Source: DATEJJ01 sp039649115 (lineage in GTDB: Bacteria; Actinomycetota; Actinomycetes; Mycobacteriales; Micromonosporaceae). From it: 5,870 nucleotides of DNA. How positions within the stretch are numbered: position 1 is the first letter of the stretch; each line of letters opens with the position of its first letter. Below the pieces are notes generated by a model. It had not been told where the DNA came from. It made no database searches and saw only the letters and a program-made list of their open reading frames with translations. The position numbers were made by a program, and so were the translations under genes. The stretch lies in contig JBBWZQ010000169.1 in NCBI GenBank assembly GCA_039649115.1, positions 1 through 5,870 of the forward strand. Reading direction: 5' to 3'. Positions 1-5,870 of the stretch are shown here, one piece after another.

Positions 1-1
1 G

Positions 2-985
2 GCCAACTGGGTGAAGGGGCAGGAGCAGTTCGCCGACGGATGGATCAACTGCTTCCACGCCTACCAGGGCCTGGGGCCGGCCGACACGCACTGGCCGATC
101 GCGAAGTTCCAGAAGTACTCGGAGGACGACCTCATGAAGGACGTCTTCGAGGCGGGCTACGTCGACGTCGCGATCTTCCAACCCACGTACCTGAAGGAGT
201 GGTACAAGGACGGTTTCAACACGACCGAGCGCAACGGCGCCCTCGCCGAGAAGCACCCCGGCAGGTTCGTGGTCAACACCCGCTTCGACCCGCGCGACGG
301 CGACCCCGGGCTCGACGAGCTCGAGCGGAACGTCGAGCGCTGGGGGTCGATCGGCGTCAAGCTGTACACGGCCGAGTGGAACAACGGCTCGCGCGGCTGG
401 ACGCTCAAGGATCCCGGTGCGTATCGATTCCTGGCGAAGGCGCAGGAACTCGGCATCAAGAACATCCACGTGCACAAGGGCCCGACGATCTGGCCGCTGG
501 ACAAGGACGCGTTCGACGTGTCCGACGTGGATCACGCGGCGACCGACTTCCCGGAGCTGAACTTCATCGTCGAGCACGTGGGCCTGCCGCGCATCGAGGA
601 CTTCTGCTTCATGGCGACCCAGGAGCCGAACGTGTACGCGGGGCTCTCCGTCGTCATCGGCGGGCTGATGCACGCCCGGCCGAGGTTCTTCGCGAAAGTC
701 ATGGGGGAGTTGCTGTTCTGGGTCGGCGAGGACAAGATGACCTTCGGCAGCGACTACGGGATCTGGGAACCCAGGTGGCAGGTCGAGGGCTTCGTCGACT
801 GGGACTACCCGCAAGCCGAGGAGTTCTCCGACTACCCGCGCGTGAACACCGCGACGAAGAAGAAGATCCTCGGCCTGAACGCGGCCCGGCTCTACGACAT
901 CGAGGTACCGGCCGAGTGCCGGCTCGACCCCGGTGACGGCACGCCGGCCGCGCGCGACGACGCCCAGCTGGTCGACCGGGCATGA
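2..985 (+). CDS. Amidohydrolase-family protein (COG2159 type), 5' end missing
   Basis: The frame is open from position 2, with no stop before the window edge, so the true start lies upstream. The GTG at 11 is internal, and about 327 residues are visible. The fold is that of the amidohydrolase-2 (metal-dependent TIM-barrel) family. Putative metal or catalytic residues can be seen: the histidines of IHVHKG (codons at 467 and 473), the histidine of VEHVGLPR (575) and the aspartate of FGSDYG (752). The N-terminal HxH site, if present, is outside the window, so it cannot be said whether the metal site is complete. The C terminus is a polar tail after the conserved LNAARLYDI segment. The stop codon overlaps the next start (ATGA, 982-985), which indicates translational coupling. 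Proteins of this type occur in propane/phenol-type diiron monooxygenase operons; their substrate is not known. A hydrolytic role or a role in enzyme maturation are both inferences. The family call is firm, the function is not. Confidence 0.88.
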   Translation, partial: ANWVKGQEQFADGWINCFHAYQGLGPADTHWPIAKFQKYSEDDLMKDVFEAGYVDVAIFQPTYLKEWYKDGFNTTERNGALAEKHPGRFVVNTRFDPRDGDPGLDELERNVERWGSIGVKLYTAEWNNGSRGWTLKDPGAYRFLAKAQELGIKNIHVHKGPTIWPLDKDAFDVSDVDHAATDFPELNFIVEHVGLPRIEDFCFMATQEPNVYAGLSVVIGGLMHARPRFFAKVMGELLFWVGEDKMTFGSDYGIWEPRWQVEGFVDWDYPQAEEFSDYPRVNTATKKKILGLNAARLYDIEVPAECRLDPGDGTPAARDDAQLVDRA

Positions 986-1680
986 CCCGCACCGCGTCGC
1001 GGGTGCTCGCCGGGCTGGAGGCGGTGCGCGACCCGGAACTGGACCAGCCGATCACGACGCTGGGCTTCGTCGCGTCCTGCGCCGTCTCCGCCGACGGCGA
1101 CGCCGAGGTGCACCTGCGGCTGCCGACGTACTTCTGCGCGCCCAACTTCGCGTTCCTCATGGTCGCCGACGCGTACGACGCGGTCTCCACAGTGGACGGC
1201 GTGCGCAGCACCGTGGTGGTGCTGGACGACCACTTCGCCGCCGAGGCGATCAACGACGGGGTGGCGGCGCGGGCCGGGTTCGCCCGGTCCTTCGCCGGCG
1301 AGGCCGTCGACGAGCTGGACGGGTTGCGCGCCGACTTCCTCCGCAAGGCGGTCATGGCCGGCACCGACCAGGTGTGCCGGCCGCTGCTCGCCGCCGGAAC
1401 GGAACCCGCGGAGCTGGCCCGCCTCACCCTCGGGGACGTGCCGCCGTCCCGGGACCTGGACCGGCTGCGGCGACGCCGGGCCGAGCTCGGCCTGCCGGCC
1501 GGGGACGACGCGGCGCTGCTCATCGATCCGGCGACCGGGGCGACGGTCGGTGCCGGCGCGCTCCCGCTGCACCTGCGGCGGGCCCGCACCACCCGGGTCA
1601 GCCTGGACGCCAACACCAGCATCTGCCGGGGCATGCTCTGGCACCGGTACCAGTCCCGAGGGGAAGGGGAGTCATCGTGA
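982..1680 (+). CDS. MIP18/DUF59 (PaaD-like) iron-sulfur assembly domain protein with long C-terminal extension
   Basis: The protein is 232 residues with an ATG start inside the upstream stop (ATGA). Residues about 6-85 match the MIP18/DUF59 fold: the signature EAVRDPELDQPITTLGFV lies near residues 13-30 and a cysteine-containing strand, PTYFCAPNF, near 48-56. That strand sits where many relatives carry a TPxCP-like cysteine motif; C52 is kept but its surroundings differ. The domain is usually about 100 residues, so roughly 145 residues are an additional C-terminal region that I do not recognise. It contains C132, an arginine-rich stretch near 155-165 and a terminal segment with C215. Relatives act in Fe-S cluster assembly or in maturation of multicomponent oxygenases such as PaaD. 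Here a role in metal-centre maturation of a diiron monooxygenase system is inferred from context. The stop overlaps the dehydrogenase start (GTGA, 1677-1680). Confidence 0.85.
   Translation: MTRTASRVLAGLEAVRDPELDQPITTLGFVASCAVSADGDAEVHLRLPTYFCAPNFAFLMVADAYDAVSTVDGVRSTVVVLDDHFAAEAINDGVAARAGFARSFAGEAVDELDGLRADFLRKAVMAGTDQVCRPLLAAGTEPAELARLTLGDVPPSRDLDRLRRRRAELGLPAGDDAALLIDPATGATVGAGALPLHLRRARTTRVSLDANTSICRGMLWHRYQSRGEGESS
1665..1671 (+). promoter_or_regulatory. Shine-Dalgarno deciding the GTG start of the alcohol dehydrogenase
   Basis: The purine-rich AGGGGAG ends 5 nt before the GTG at 1677. It lies inside the last codons of the DUF59 gene. It supports the GTG as the true start, because the same frame is open far upstream (from 933) as a shadow of the preceding genes. 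Confidence 0.7.
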
Positions 1681-2702
1681 GGGCGGTCAGATTGCACGGG
1701 TACCACCAGCAGCCCGTGGTCGGAGAGGTACCGGAGCCGACCGTGCAGGGGCCGCTGGACGTGGTCGTGAAGATCGGCGGGGCCGGCGTGTGCCGTACCG
1801 ACCTGCACATCATCGAGGGCCAGTGGGCGCAGGCGATGAACCCCGGCCTGCCGTACACCCTCGGGCACGAGAATGCCGGCTGGGTGCGTGCGGTCGGCTC
1901 GGCGGTGACCAACGTGGCGCCCGGCGACACGGTGATCCTGCACCCGACGCCGACCTGTGGCCTGTGCCGGGCCTGCCGGGCCGGGCAGGACATGCACTGC
2001 ACCGACAGTTCCTTCCCGGGCCTGTCGCACGACGGCGGGATGGCGGAGTACCTGCTCACGTCGGCGCGGGCGTGCGTGAAGCTGGACCCGCGGACCCAGC
2101 CGAAGGACGTCGCCGCCCTCGCCGACGCCGGCATCACCGCGTACCACGCGGTGCGCAAGGCGATCCCGTCCCTCTATCCCGGCACCACGTGCGTGCTGAT
2201 CGGCGCCGGCGGCCTCGGGCACATCGGCATCCAGTGCCTGGCCGCGCTCACCGCGACCACGATCATCGTGGTCGACCGCAACCCGGAGGCCCTCAAGCTG
2301 GCCGAGCAGTTGGGCGCGGCGCACACCGTGCTCGCGGACGGCGGCCAGGTGGCCGCGGTACGGGACCTCACCGGCGGCGTCGGCGCCGACGTCGTGCTGG
2401 ACTTCGTGGCGGAGCAGGGCGCCGAGGGCGAGGGGTTCGCGATGACCGGCCGGGCCGGCTCGTACTACGTCATCGGGTACGGCGGCGCGCTGCACGTGCC
2501 GACCCTGGACATCATCTCGACCGAGCGGAACATCGTCGGCAACATCGTCGGGACCTACAACGAACTGGCCGAGCTGATGGTCCTCGCCCAGGCCGGGAAG
2601 GTCACCCTGCACACCCGGACCTACCCGCTCGACGCGGCCGCCGACGCGATCGCCGATCTCGACGCCGGCCGGGTCCGGGGTCGGGCCATCCTCGTCCCCT
2701 GA
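1677..2702 (+). CDS. Zinc-dependent medium-chain alcohol dehydrogenase, NAD-type
   Basis: The 341-residue protein has the full length for the zinc MDR family. The start is GTG at 1677, overlapping the previous stop by 4 nt; the longer open frame upstream is not coding. Catalytic zinc ligands are C39 (GAGVCRTDLH), H64 with E65 (LGHENAG) and probably D150 (LADAGITAYH). The structural zinc site is C94, C97, C100 and C108. The Rossmann motif GAGGLGHIG starts at residue 176, and D200 (VVDRN) at the end of the second strand favours NAD+ over NADP+. The sequence resembles Rhodococcus ADH-A-type secondary alcohol dehydrogenases. In prm-type clusters such an enzyme (adh1 of Gordonia) oxidises the alcohol made by the monooxygenase, for example 2-propanol to acetone. 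That substrate is inferred here, not shown. Confidence 0.95.
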   Translation: MRAVRLHGYHQQPVVGEVPEPTVQGPLDVVVKIGGAGVCRTDLHIIEGQWAQAMNPGLPYTLGHENAGWVRAVGSAVTNVAPGDTVILHPTPTCGLCRACRAGQDMHCTDSSFPGLSHDGGMAEYLLTSARACVKLDPRTQPKDVAALADAGITAYHAVRKAIPSLYPGTTCVLIGAGGLGHIGIQCLAALTATTIIVVDRNPEALKLAEQLGAAHTVLADGGQVAAVRDLTGGVGADVVLDFVAEQGAEGEGFAMTGRAGSYYVIGYGGALHVPTLDIISTERNIVGNIVGTYNELAELMVLAQAGKVTLHTRTYPLDAAADAIADLDAGRVRGRAILVP

Positions 2703-2733
2703 CCCGGAACACCACCCGGTACCCCGATCCTCC

Positions 2734-2740
2734 AGGAGGA
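2734..2740 (+). promoter_or_regulatory. Strong Shine-Dalgarno of the chaperonin gene
   Basis: AGGAGGA lies 4 nt before the ATG at 2745 and is the strongest ribosome site in the window. The bases just upstream (TCCTCC, 2728-2733) are complementary to it, so a short hairpin could partly mask it. The 42-nt gap after the dehydrogenase contains no convincing promoter or terminator, which suggests read-through from the upstream genes. Confidence 0.75.
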
Positions 2741-2744
2741 ACAC

Positions 2745-4436
2745 ATGGCCAAAGACCTCCGCTTCGGCGCGGACGCCCGCAACCTGCTGCTGACCGGCGT
2801 CGACCAGCTGGCCGAGGCGGTCAAGTCGACGCTCGGACCCAAGGGCCGCAACGTCATCCTGGAGAAGATCACCGGTTCGCCGGTGGTCACCAACGACGGC
2901 GTGACCATCGCCCGCGAGATCCACCTGAAGAACCAGTTCGAGAACATGGGCGCGCAACTGGTCAAGGAAGCGGCCATCAAGACCAACGACATCGTCGGCG
3001 ACGGTACGACCACCGCGACGGTGCTCGCCCAGGCGATCATCCGGGAGGGGATGGGGGCGATCGACGGCGGCGCCAATCCGGTACTGGTCAAGCGCGGCAT
3101 CGACACGGCGGTCGGCCGGCTGGTGCGGCACCTGCAGAGCGTGACCTACCCGGTGGTGACCGAGCAGGACTACGCGCGGGTGGCCGCCATCTCGGCCAAC
3201 GACGACGAGACCGTCGGCACGGTGATCGCCCAGGCACTGCACACCGTGGGCGACGGCGGCATCGTCACCGTGGCGGAGTCGGCCGACCACGGGATGAGCG
3301 TGGACTTCGTGGAGGGCTTCGAGTTCGACAACGGGTACGTGTCGCCGTACCTGGTGACCAACCCGGCCAGCCTGGAGGCGGTCGTCGACGACCCGTACCT
3401 CCTGCTGTGCAGCGAGAAGATCACGAAGGTGCAGCAGCTGATGCCGCTGCTCGACAAGATCATGCGGGAGCCGCGACCGCTGGTCATCATCGCCGAGAAC
3501 GTCGAAGGTACGGCGCTGAGCATGCTGGTGCACAACCACGTCAACCGGGTCTTCCAGTGCGTCGCCGTCAGGGCTCCCGGGTTCGGCGACCGCCGCCTGC
3601 ACAAGCTGGAGGACCTCGCCGCGATCACCGGCGGCGCCGTCTACAGTAGACACTCCGGCTTCACGCTGGAGACGATGACACTGCGCCAGCTCGGCCGCGC
3701 CGCGCAGGTACGGGTCACCGCCGACCGCACCGCGATCATCGGTGGCGGCGGCTCGCTCGACGACATCGAGTTCCGGCTCGCCCAGCTGCGGGCCGAGCTG
3801 GAGCGGGCCACCTTCGGGGTGGACGAGGACGTGCTCACCGAGCGGATCGGGGCGCTGTCCGGCAAGGTGGCCGTCATCAAGGTCGGGGCGCCGACGAACG
3901 CCGAACTCCAGGAGTTGCAGCACCGGGTCGAGGACGCGCTGTCCGCCACCCGGGCCGCGATGGCCGAGGGGATCGTCGCCGGCGGTGGCGCCGCGCTGCT
4001 GCACGCCGAGGGGGCACTGGACGACCTCGACGTCACCGACGACTACCGGACCGGCGTGGACATCGTGCGCCGCGCGCTGACCGAGCCGGCCTACCTCATC
4101 GCGACCAACGCCGGCCACTCCGGCCAGGAGGTGGTGGCGAAGCTGGCGCAGATGGGCCGGGACGAGGGCTTCGACGCGCTGCGCGGCTGCTACGGCAACA
4201 TGATCGAGATGGGCATCGTGGACCCGCTGCGGGTGGTCCGCTCGGCGTTGCAGAACGGGGCGTCCGTGGCCGGGCTGCTGCTCACCACGAACACCCTGAT
4301 CGCCGAGGAGCAGACGCCCTGGGGCGGCAGCCGCGCCCTGATGACCGAGTTCGGGCCGCTGGACGAGGGCCTGCACCAACCGTCCCCCGACTCCAGCACC
4401 CCGCAGTCCCTCGGCCTGGGCCCCTCCGTGGGCTGA
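2745..4436 (+). CDS. groEL: Divergent GroEL-type chaperonin, probably dedicated to the monooxygenase (MimG/PrmG-like)
   Basis: The 563-residue protein aligns with E. coli GroEL almost without gaps (offset one residue). ATPase elements are intact: TLGPKGRNV (29-37), D51, GDGTTTAT from 85, D397 in VEDAL (equivalent to catalytic D398), AGGG near 413, and the YGNMI...DP segment. So it should bind and hydrolyse ATP. The apical domain (about 190-375) retains GYVSPY and APGFGDRR but differs in the hydrophobic groove: L203, M233 and H263 replace E. coli F204, L234 and V264. The last 42 residues form a Pro/Ser-rich tail with no GGM or His-rich repeats. No groES is adjacent. In mycobacterial and related diiron monooxygenase clusters a GroEL-like protein (MimG) is required for active enzyme. 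The same job is inferred here from position behind the alcohol dehydrogenase. A general housekeeping role is less likely but not excluded. Confidence 0.95.
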   Translation: MAKDLRFGADARNLLLTGVDQLAEAVKSTLGPKGRNVILEKITGSPVVTNDGVTIAREIHLKNQFENMGAQLVKEAAIKTNDIVGDGTTTATVLAQAIIREGMGAIDGGANPVLVKRGIDTAVGRLVRHLQSVTYPVVTEQDYARVAAISANDDETVGTVIAQALHTVGDGGIVTVAESADHGMSVDFVEGFEFDNGYVSPYLVTNPASLEAVVDDPYLLLCSEKITKVQQLMPLLDKIMREPRPLVIIAENVEGTALSMLVHNHVNRVFQCVAVRAPGFGDRRLHKLEDLAAITGGAVYSRHSGFTLETMTLRQLGRAAQVRVTADRTAIIGGGGSLDDIEFRLAQLRAELERATFGVDEDVLTERIGALSGKVAVIKVGAPTNAELQELQHRVEDALSATRAAMAEGIVAGGGAALLHAEGALDDLDVTDDYRTGVDIVRRALTEPAYLIATNAGHSGQEVVAKLAQMGRDEGFDALRGCYGNMIEMGIVDPLRVVRSALQNGASVAGLLLTTNTLIAEEQTPWGGSRALMTEFGPLDEGLHQPSPDSSTPQSLGLGPSVG

Positions 4437-4453
4437 CGTATCCCCCCGGGCGG

Positions 4454-4522
4454 CCAACACCGCGACTTCATCGAAGTCGCGGTGTCCGGAGCGCCCAACA
4501 CCGCAACTTCAATGAAGTCGCG
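4454..4522. repeat. Two tandem copies of a 28-bp dyad-symmetric repeat
   Basis: Copy 1 spans 4454-4481 and copy 2 spans 4495-4522, offset 41 bp, with 25 of 28 bases identical. Each begins CCAACACCGC and has an ACTTC-NNN-GAAGT core. Copy 1, extended to 4485, is a perfect 13-bp inverted repeat. Copy 2 pairs imperfectly (5 bp, one mismatch, 3 bp). The dyad centres lie 41 bp apart, close to four helical turns. It could be a dispersed intergenic repeat, a double operator for the transporter gene, or a pair of RNA hairpins. Confidence 0.85.
4457..4485 (+). terminator. Candidate terminator hairpin after the chaperonin gene
   Basis: Arms 4457-4469 and 4473-4485 pair perfectly over 13 bp with a 3-nt loop, starting 20 nt after the groEL stop. 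The stem is GC-rich and should be very stable. There is no U-tract, which is common for actinobacterial terminators but leaves the call uncertain. The second, weaker hairpin just downstream could add to termination. The same DNA is nearly symmetric, so a protein-binding operator is the main alternative. Confidence 0.5.
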
Positions 4523-4539
4523 ACGATCGAGGCGCGGGT

Positions 4540-4546
4540 GAGGTGG
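4540..4546 (+). promoter_or_regulatory. Shine-Dalgarno deciding the transporter start
   Basis: GAGGTGG lies 6 nt before the ATG at 4553. It favours this ATG over the in-frame GTG at 4538, which would overlap this ribosome site and has no clear one of its own. Confidence 0.65.
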
Positions 4547-4552
4547 GTGGGC

Positions 4553-5857
4553 ATGGAGACGATCGCCGGGGAACCCGGGCTCCGGTTGCCGGCGGCGGTC
4601 GGCACCGCAGTCCCCGAACCGAGCGGCCTGCACATCCTGCGGGCCCGGGGCCGCCTGCGCGGTGCGGTGGCCCTGCTCGGCCCGGCGTTCGTCGCGGCGG
4701 TCGCGTACATCGATCCGGGCAACTTCGCCACGAACTTCTCCGCGGGCGCGAAGTTCGGGTACACGCTGGCCTGGGTGATCGTGGCGGCCAACCTGACGGC
4801 CATGCTCGTGCAGTACCTGTCCGCGAAGGCGGGCATGGCCACCGGCCGCGACCTGCCGGAGCTGTGCCGCGAGCGGCTGCCGCGCCCGGTCGTCGGTGGA
4901 CTGTGGATCCAGGCGGAGCTGATCGCCATGGCGACCGACCTGGCCGAGTTCGTCGGCGCGGCGGTCGGCCTGAACCTGCTGTTCCACGTGCCGCTGTTCC
5001 CGGCCGGTCTGATCACGGCGGTCGTCGCGTTCGCCATCCTCGCCCTCGAACAGCGTGGGTACCGCCGCTTCGAACTGGCCATCGGCGCCCTGCTCGGCAT
5101 CGTCTTCCTCGGCTTCATCTACGACCTGCTCGCGGTCGGCGCCAGCCCGCGCGGCGCCGCCGCCGGGCTGGTACCGGGCCTGGCCGGGCCGGGCAGCGTC
5201 ATGCTCGCGGCCGGCATCATCGGCGCGACCGTGATGCCGCACGTGGTCTACCTGCACTCCGCGCTGACCAAGTCCCGGGTGTCCTGCCGCGACGACGCGG
5301 AGCGCCGCGAACTGCTGCGCTTCCAGCGTCTCGACGTGATCATCGGGCTCGGCGCGGCCGGCGTCATCAACCTCGCGATGCTGTTCGTCGCCGCCTCGCT
5401 GTTCAACCGCGCCGGCCGGGCGGGCGTCGACTCGATCGAGGCGGCGCACGCCGGGCTCGGCCGACTCGTCGGCGGCGCCGCCGCGCTGGCCTTCGCGGTG
5501 GCCCTGCTCGCGTCCGGGCTGGCCTCGTCCAGCGTCGGCACGTACGCCGGCCAGGTCGTCATGCAGGGCTTCATCCGGCGGCACATCCCGGTCCTCGTCC
5601 GGCGCGGCATCACCATGCTGCCCGCGCTGCTGGTACTGGGGATCGGGCTGCCCGCCACCGAAAGCCTGGTCGTCTCCCAGGTGGTGCTCTCCTTCGGCAT
5701 CCCGTTCGCACTCGTGCCGCTGGTCCTGCTGACCCGCCGCGCGGACGTGATGGGTACCTTCGTCAACCGCCGGACCACCACCGCGCTCGCCGGCGGCATC
5801 GTCGCCACGATCATCGTGCTCAACGGTTACCTGCTGTACGCCACCTTCCTCGGGTAG
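4553..5857 (+). CDS. mntH: Nramp-family divalent metal (Mn2+/Fe2+) transporter
   Basis: With the ATG at 4553 the protein is 434 residues, normal for bacterial Nramp/MntH proteins, which have 11 transmembrane helices and import Mn2+, Fe2+ and related ions with protons. The metal-binding residues are present: D54 and N57 in DPGN of helix 1, and A225 and M228 in ATVMPH of helix 6. The conserved YAGQVVMQGF segment, here near residue 330, is also present. Hydrophobic stretches cover the sequence from about residue 38 to the end. A hydrophilic N terminus of about 35 residues has no signal peptide. The gene is separated from groEL by 116 nt with paired hairpins, so it probably has its own control. 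No MntR- or Fur-like box that I recognise is visible. Supplying iron to a neighbouring diiron enzyme is possible but unproven; ordinary manganese uptake is equally likely. Confidence 0.95.
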   Translation: METIAGEPGLRLPAAVGTAVPEPSGLHILRARGRLRGAVALLGPAFVAAVAYIDPGNFATNFSAGAKFGYTLAWVIVAANLTAMLVQYLSAKAGMATGRDLPELCRERLPRPVVGGLWIQAELIAMATDLAEFVGAAVGLNLLFHVPLFPAGLITAVVAFAILALEQRGYRRFELAIGALLGIVFLGFIYDLLAVGASPRGAAAGLVPGLAGPGSVMLAAGIIGATVMPHVVYLHSALTKSRVSCRDDAERRELLRFQRLDVIIGLGAAGVINLAMLFVAASLFNRAGRAGVDSIEAAHAGLGRLVGGAAALAFAVALLASGLASSSVGTYAGQVVMQGFIRRHIPVLVRRGITMLPALLVLGIGLPATESLVVSQVVLSFGIPFALVPLVLLTRRADVMGTFVNRRTTTALAGGIVATIIVLNGYLLYATFLG

Positions 5858-5870
5858 CGCCGCGTACGCG

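Larger units (their letters stand above)
4437..4552 (+). other. Intergenic gap between chaperonin and metal transporter
   Basis: These 116 nt are the only real gene-free stretch. Most of it is a pair of similar dyad-symmetric repeats, followed by the ribosome site of the transporter. I see no convincing -10/-35 promoter. The gap probably marks the end of the upstream operon and separate control of the transporter. Confidence 0.6.

Noticed and set aside
1186..1196. Odd palindrome TCCACAGTGGA inside the DUF59 gene
   Set aside because: It is short, within coding sequence, and occurs once as far as I can see; no regulatory context.
933..1676. Upstream extension of the dehydrogenase frame, as a possible fusion protein
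   Set aside because: The extension is Arg/Ala-rich nonsense that overlaps the DUF59 gene in another frame. The GTG at 1677 has a good Shine-Dalgarno and gives the exact family N terminus.
1550..3649. Long + strand open frame (699 codons) overlapping the dehydrogenase and chaperonin
   Set aside because: It is extremely Arg/Gly/Pro-rich with no family features and runs in a different frame through two clearly identified proteins.
699..4460. Very long open frame on the minus strand (1253 codons)
   Set aside because: It lies antisense to four well-supported genes and its translation is a low-complexity Arg/Gly/Ala/Val/His-rich product with no recognisable domain. This is the expected shadow of GC-rich third codon positions.
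4538..4552. GTG at 4538 as start of the transporter
   Set aside because: It would overlap the GAGGTGG ribosome site that is well spaced for the ATG at 4553, and it adds only five unconserved-looking residues.
4190..5584. Minus-strand open frame opposite the transporter
   Set aside because: Its translation is a low-complexity charged, Gly/Ala/Arg-rich shadow with no domain, whereas the + strand protein has the full Nramp signature.
904..5758. Eight GGTACC sites spread over the window (904, 1646, 1699, 1727, 2718, 5058, 5170, 5753)
   Set aside because: This is somewhat more than a rough base-composition expectation of about two, but most lie in coding sequence with no regular spacing. Genome-wide codon or k-mer bias is the simpler explanation.
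5861..5870. CGCGTACGCG palindrome at the window end
   Set aside because: It is only 10 bp and cut off by the edge; it might be part of a terminator after the transporter, but this cannot be judged.

Overview
The window looks like high-GC actinobacterial chromosome. Codon third positions are overwhelmingly G/C, two adjacent genes overlap as ATGA and GTGA, and several proteins have clear actinobacterial counterparts. All five genes are on the + strand. The many long ORFs in other frames and on the opposite strand are GC-driven shadows.

Layout: (1) positions 2-985, an amidohydrolase-family protein cut off at its 5' end by the window edge; (2) 982-1680, a protein with an N-terminal MIP18/DUF59 (PaaD-like, iron-sulfur assembly) domain and a long C-terminal extension; (3) 1677-2702, a zinc-dependent medium-chain alcohol dehydrogenase; (4) 2745-4436, a divergent GroEL-type chaperonin with no groES beside it; (5) after a 116-nt gap holding two copies of a dyad-symmetric repeat, 4553-5857, an Nramp/MntH-type divalent metal transporter. 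Genes 1-3 are translationally coupled by 4-nt overlaps. Gene 4 follows after 42 nt with a strong Shine-Dalgarno, so genes 1-4 are very probably one operon.

From established knowledge, the set amidohydrolase, DUF59 protein, alcohol dehydrogenase and GroEL-like protein is the accessory tail of actinobacterial soluble diiron monooxygenase clusters (propane monooxygenase prm of Gordonia/Rhodococcus, mim of Mycobacterium). In those systems the monooxygenase hydroxylates propane, acetone or phenol-type substrates, the dehydrogenase oxidises the resulting alcohol, and a dedicated chaperonin is needed to obtain active hydroxylase. The monooxygenase subunits are not in this window; I infer that they lie upstream of position 1. 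The roles of the amidohydrolase and the DUF59 protein in these clusters are not settled.

The points most worth a second look are the specialised chaperonin (changes in the apical binding groove, no GGM tail, no groES), the uncharacterised amidohydrolase/DUF59 pair, the metal transporter next to a presumed diiron enzyme cluster, and the paired dyad repeat between groEL and the transporter.
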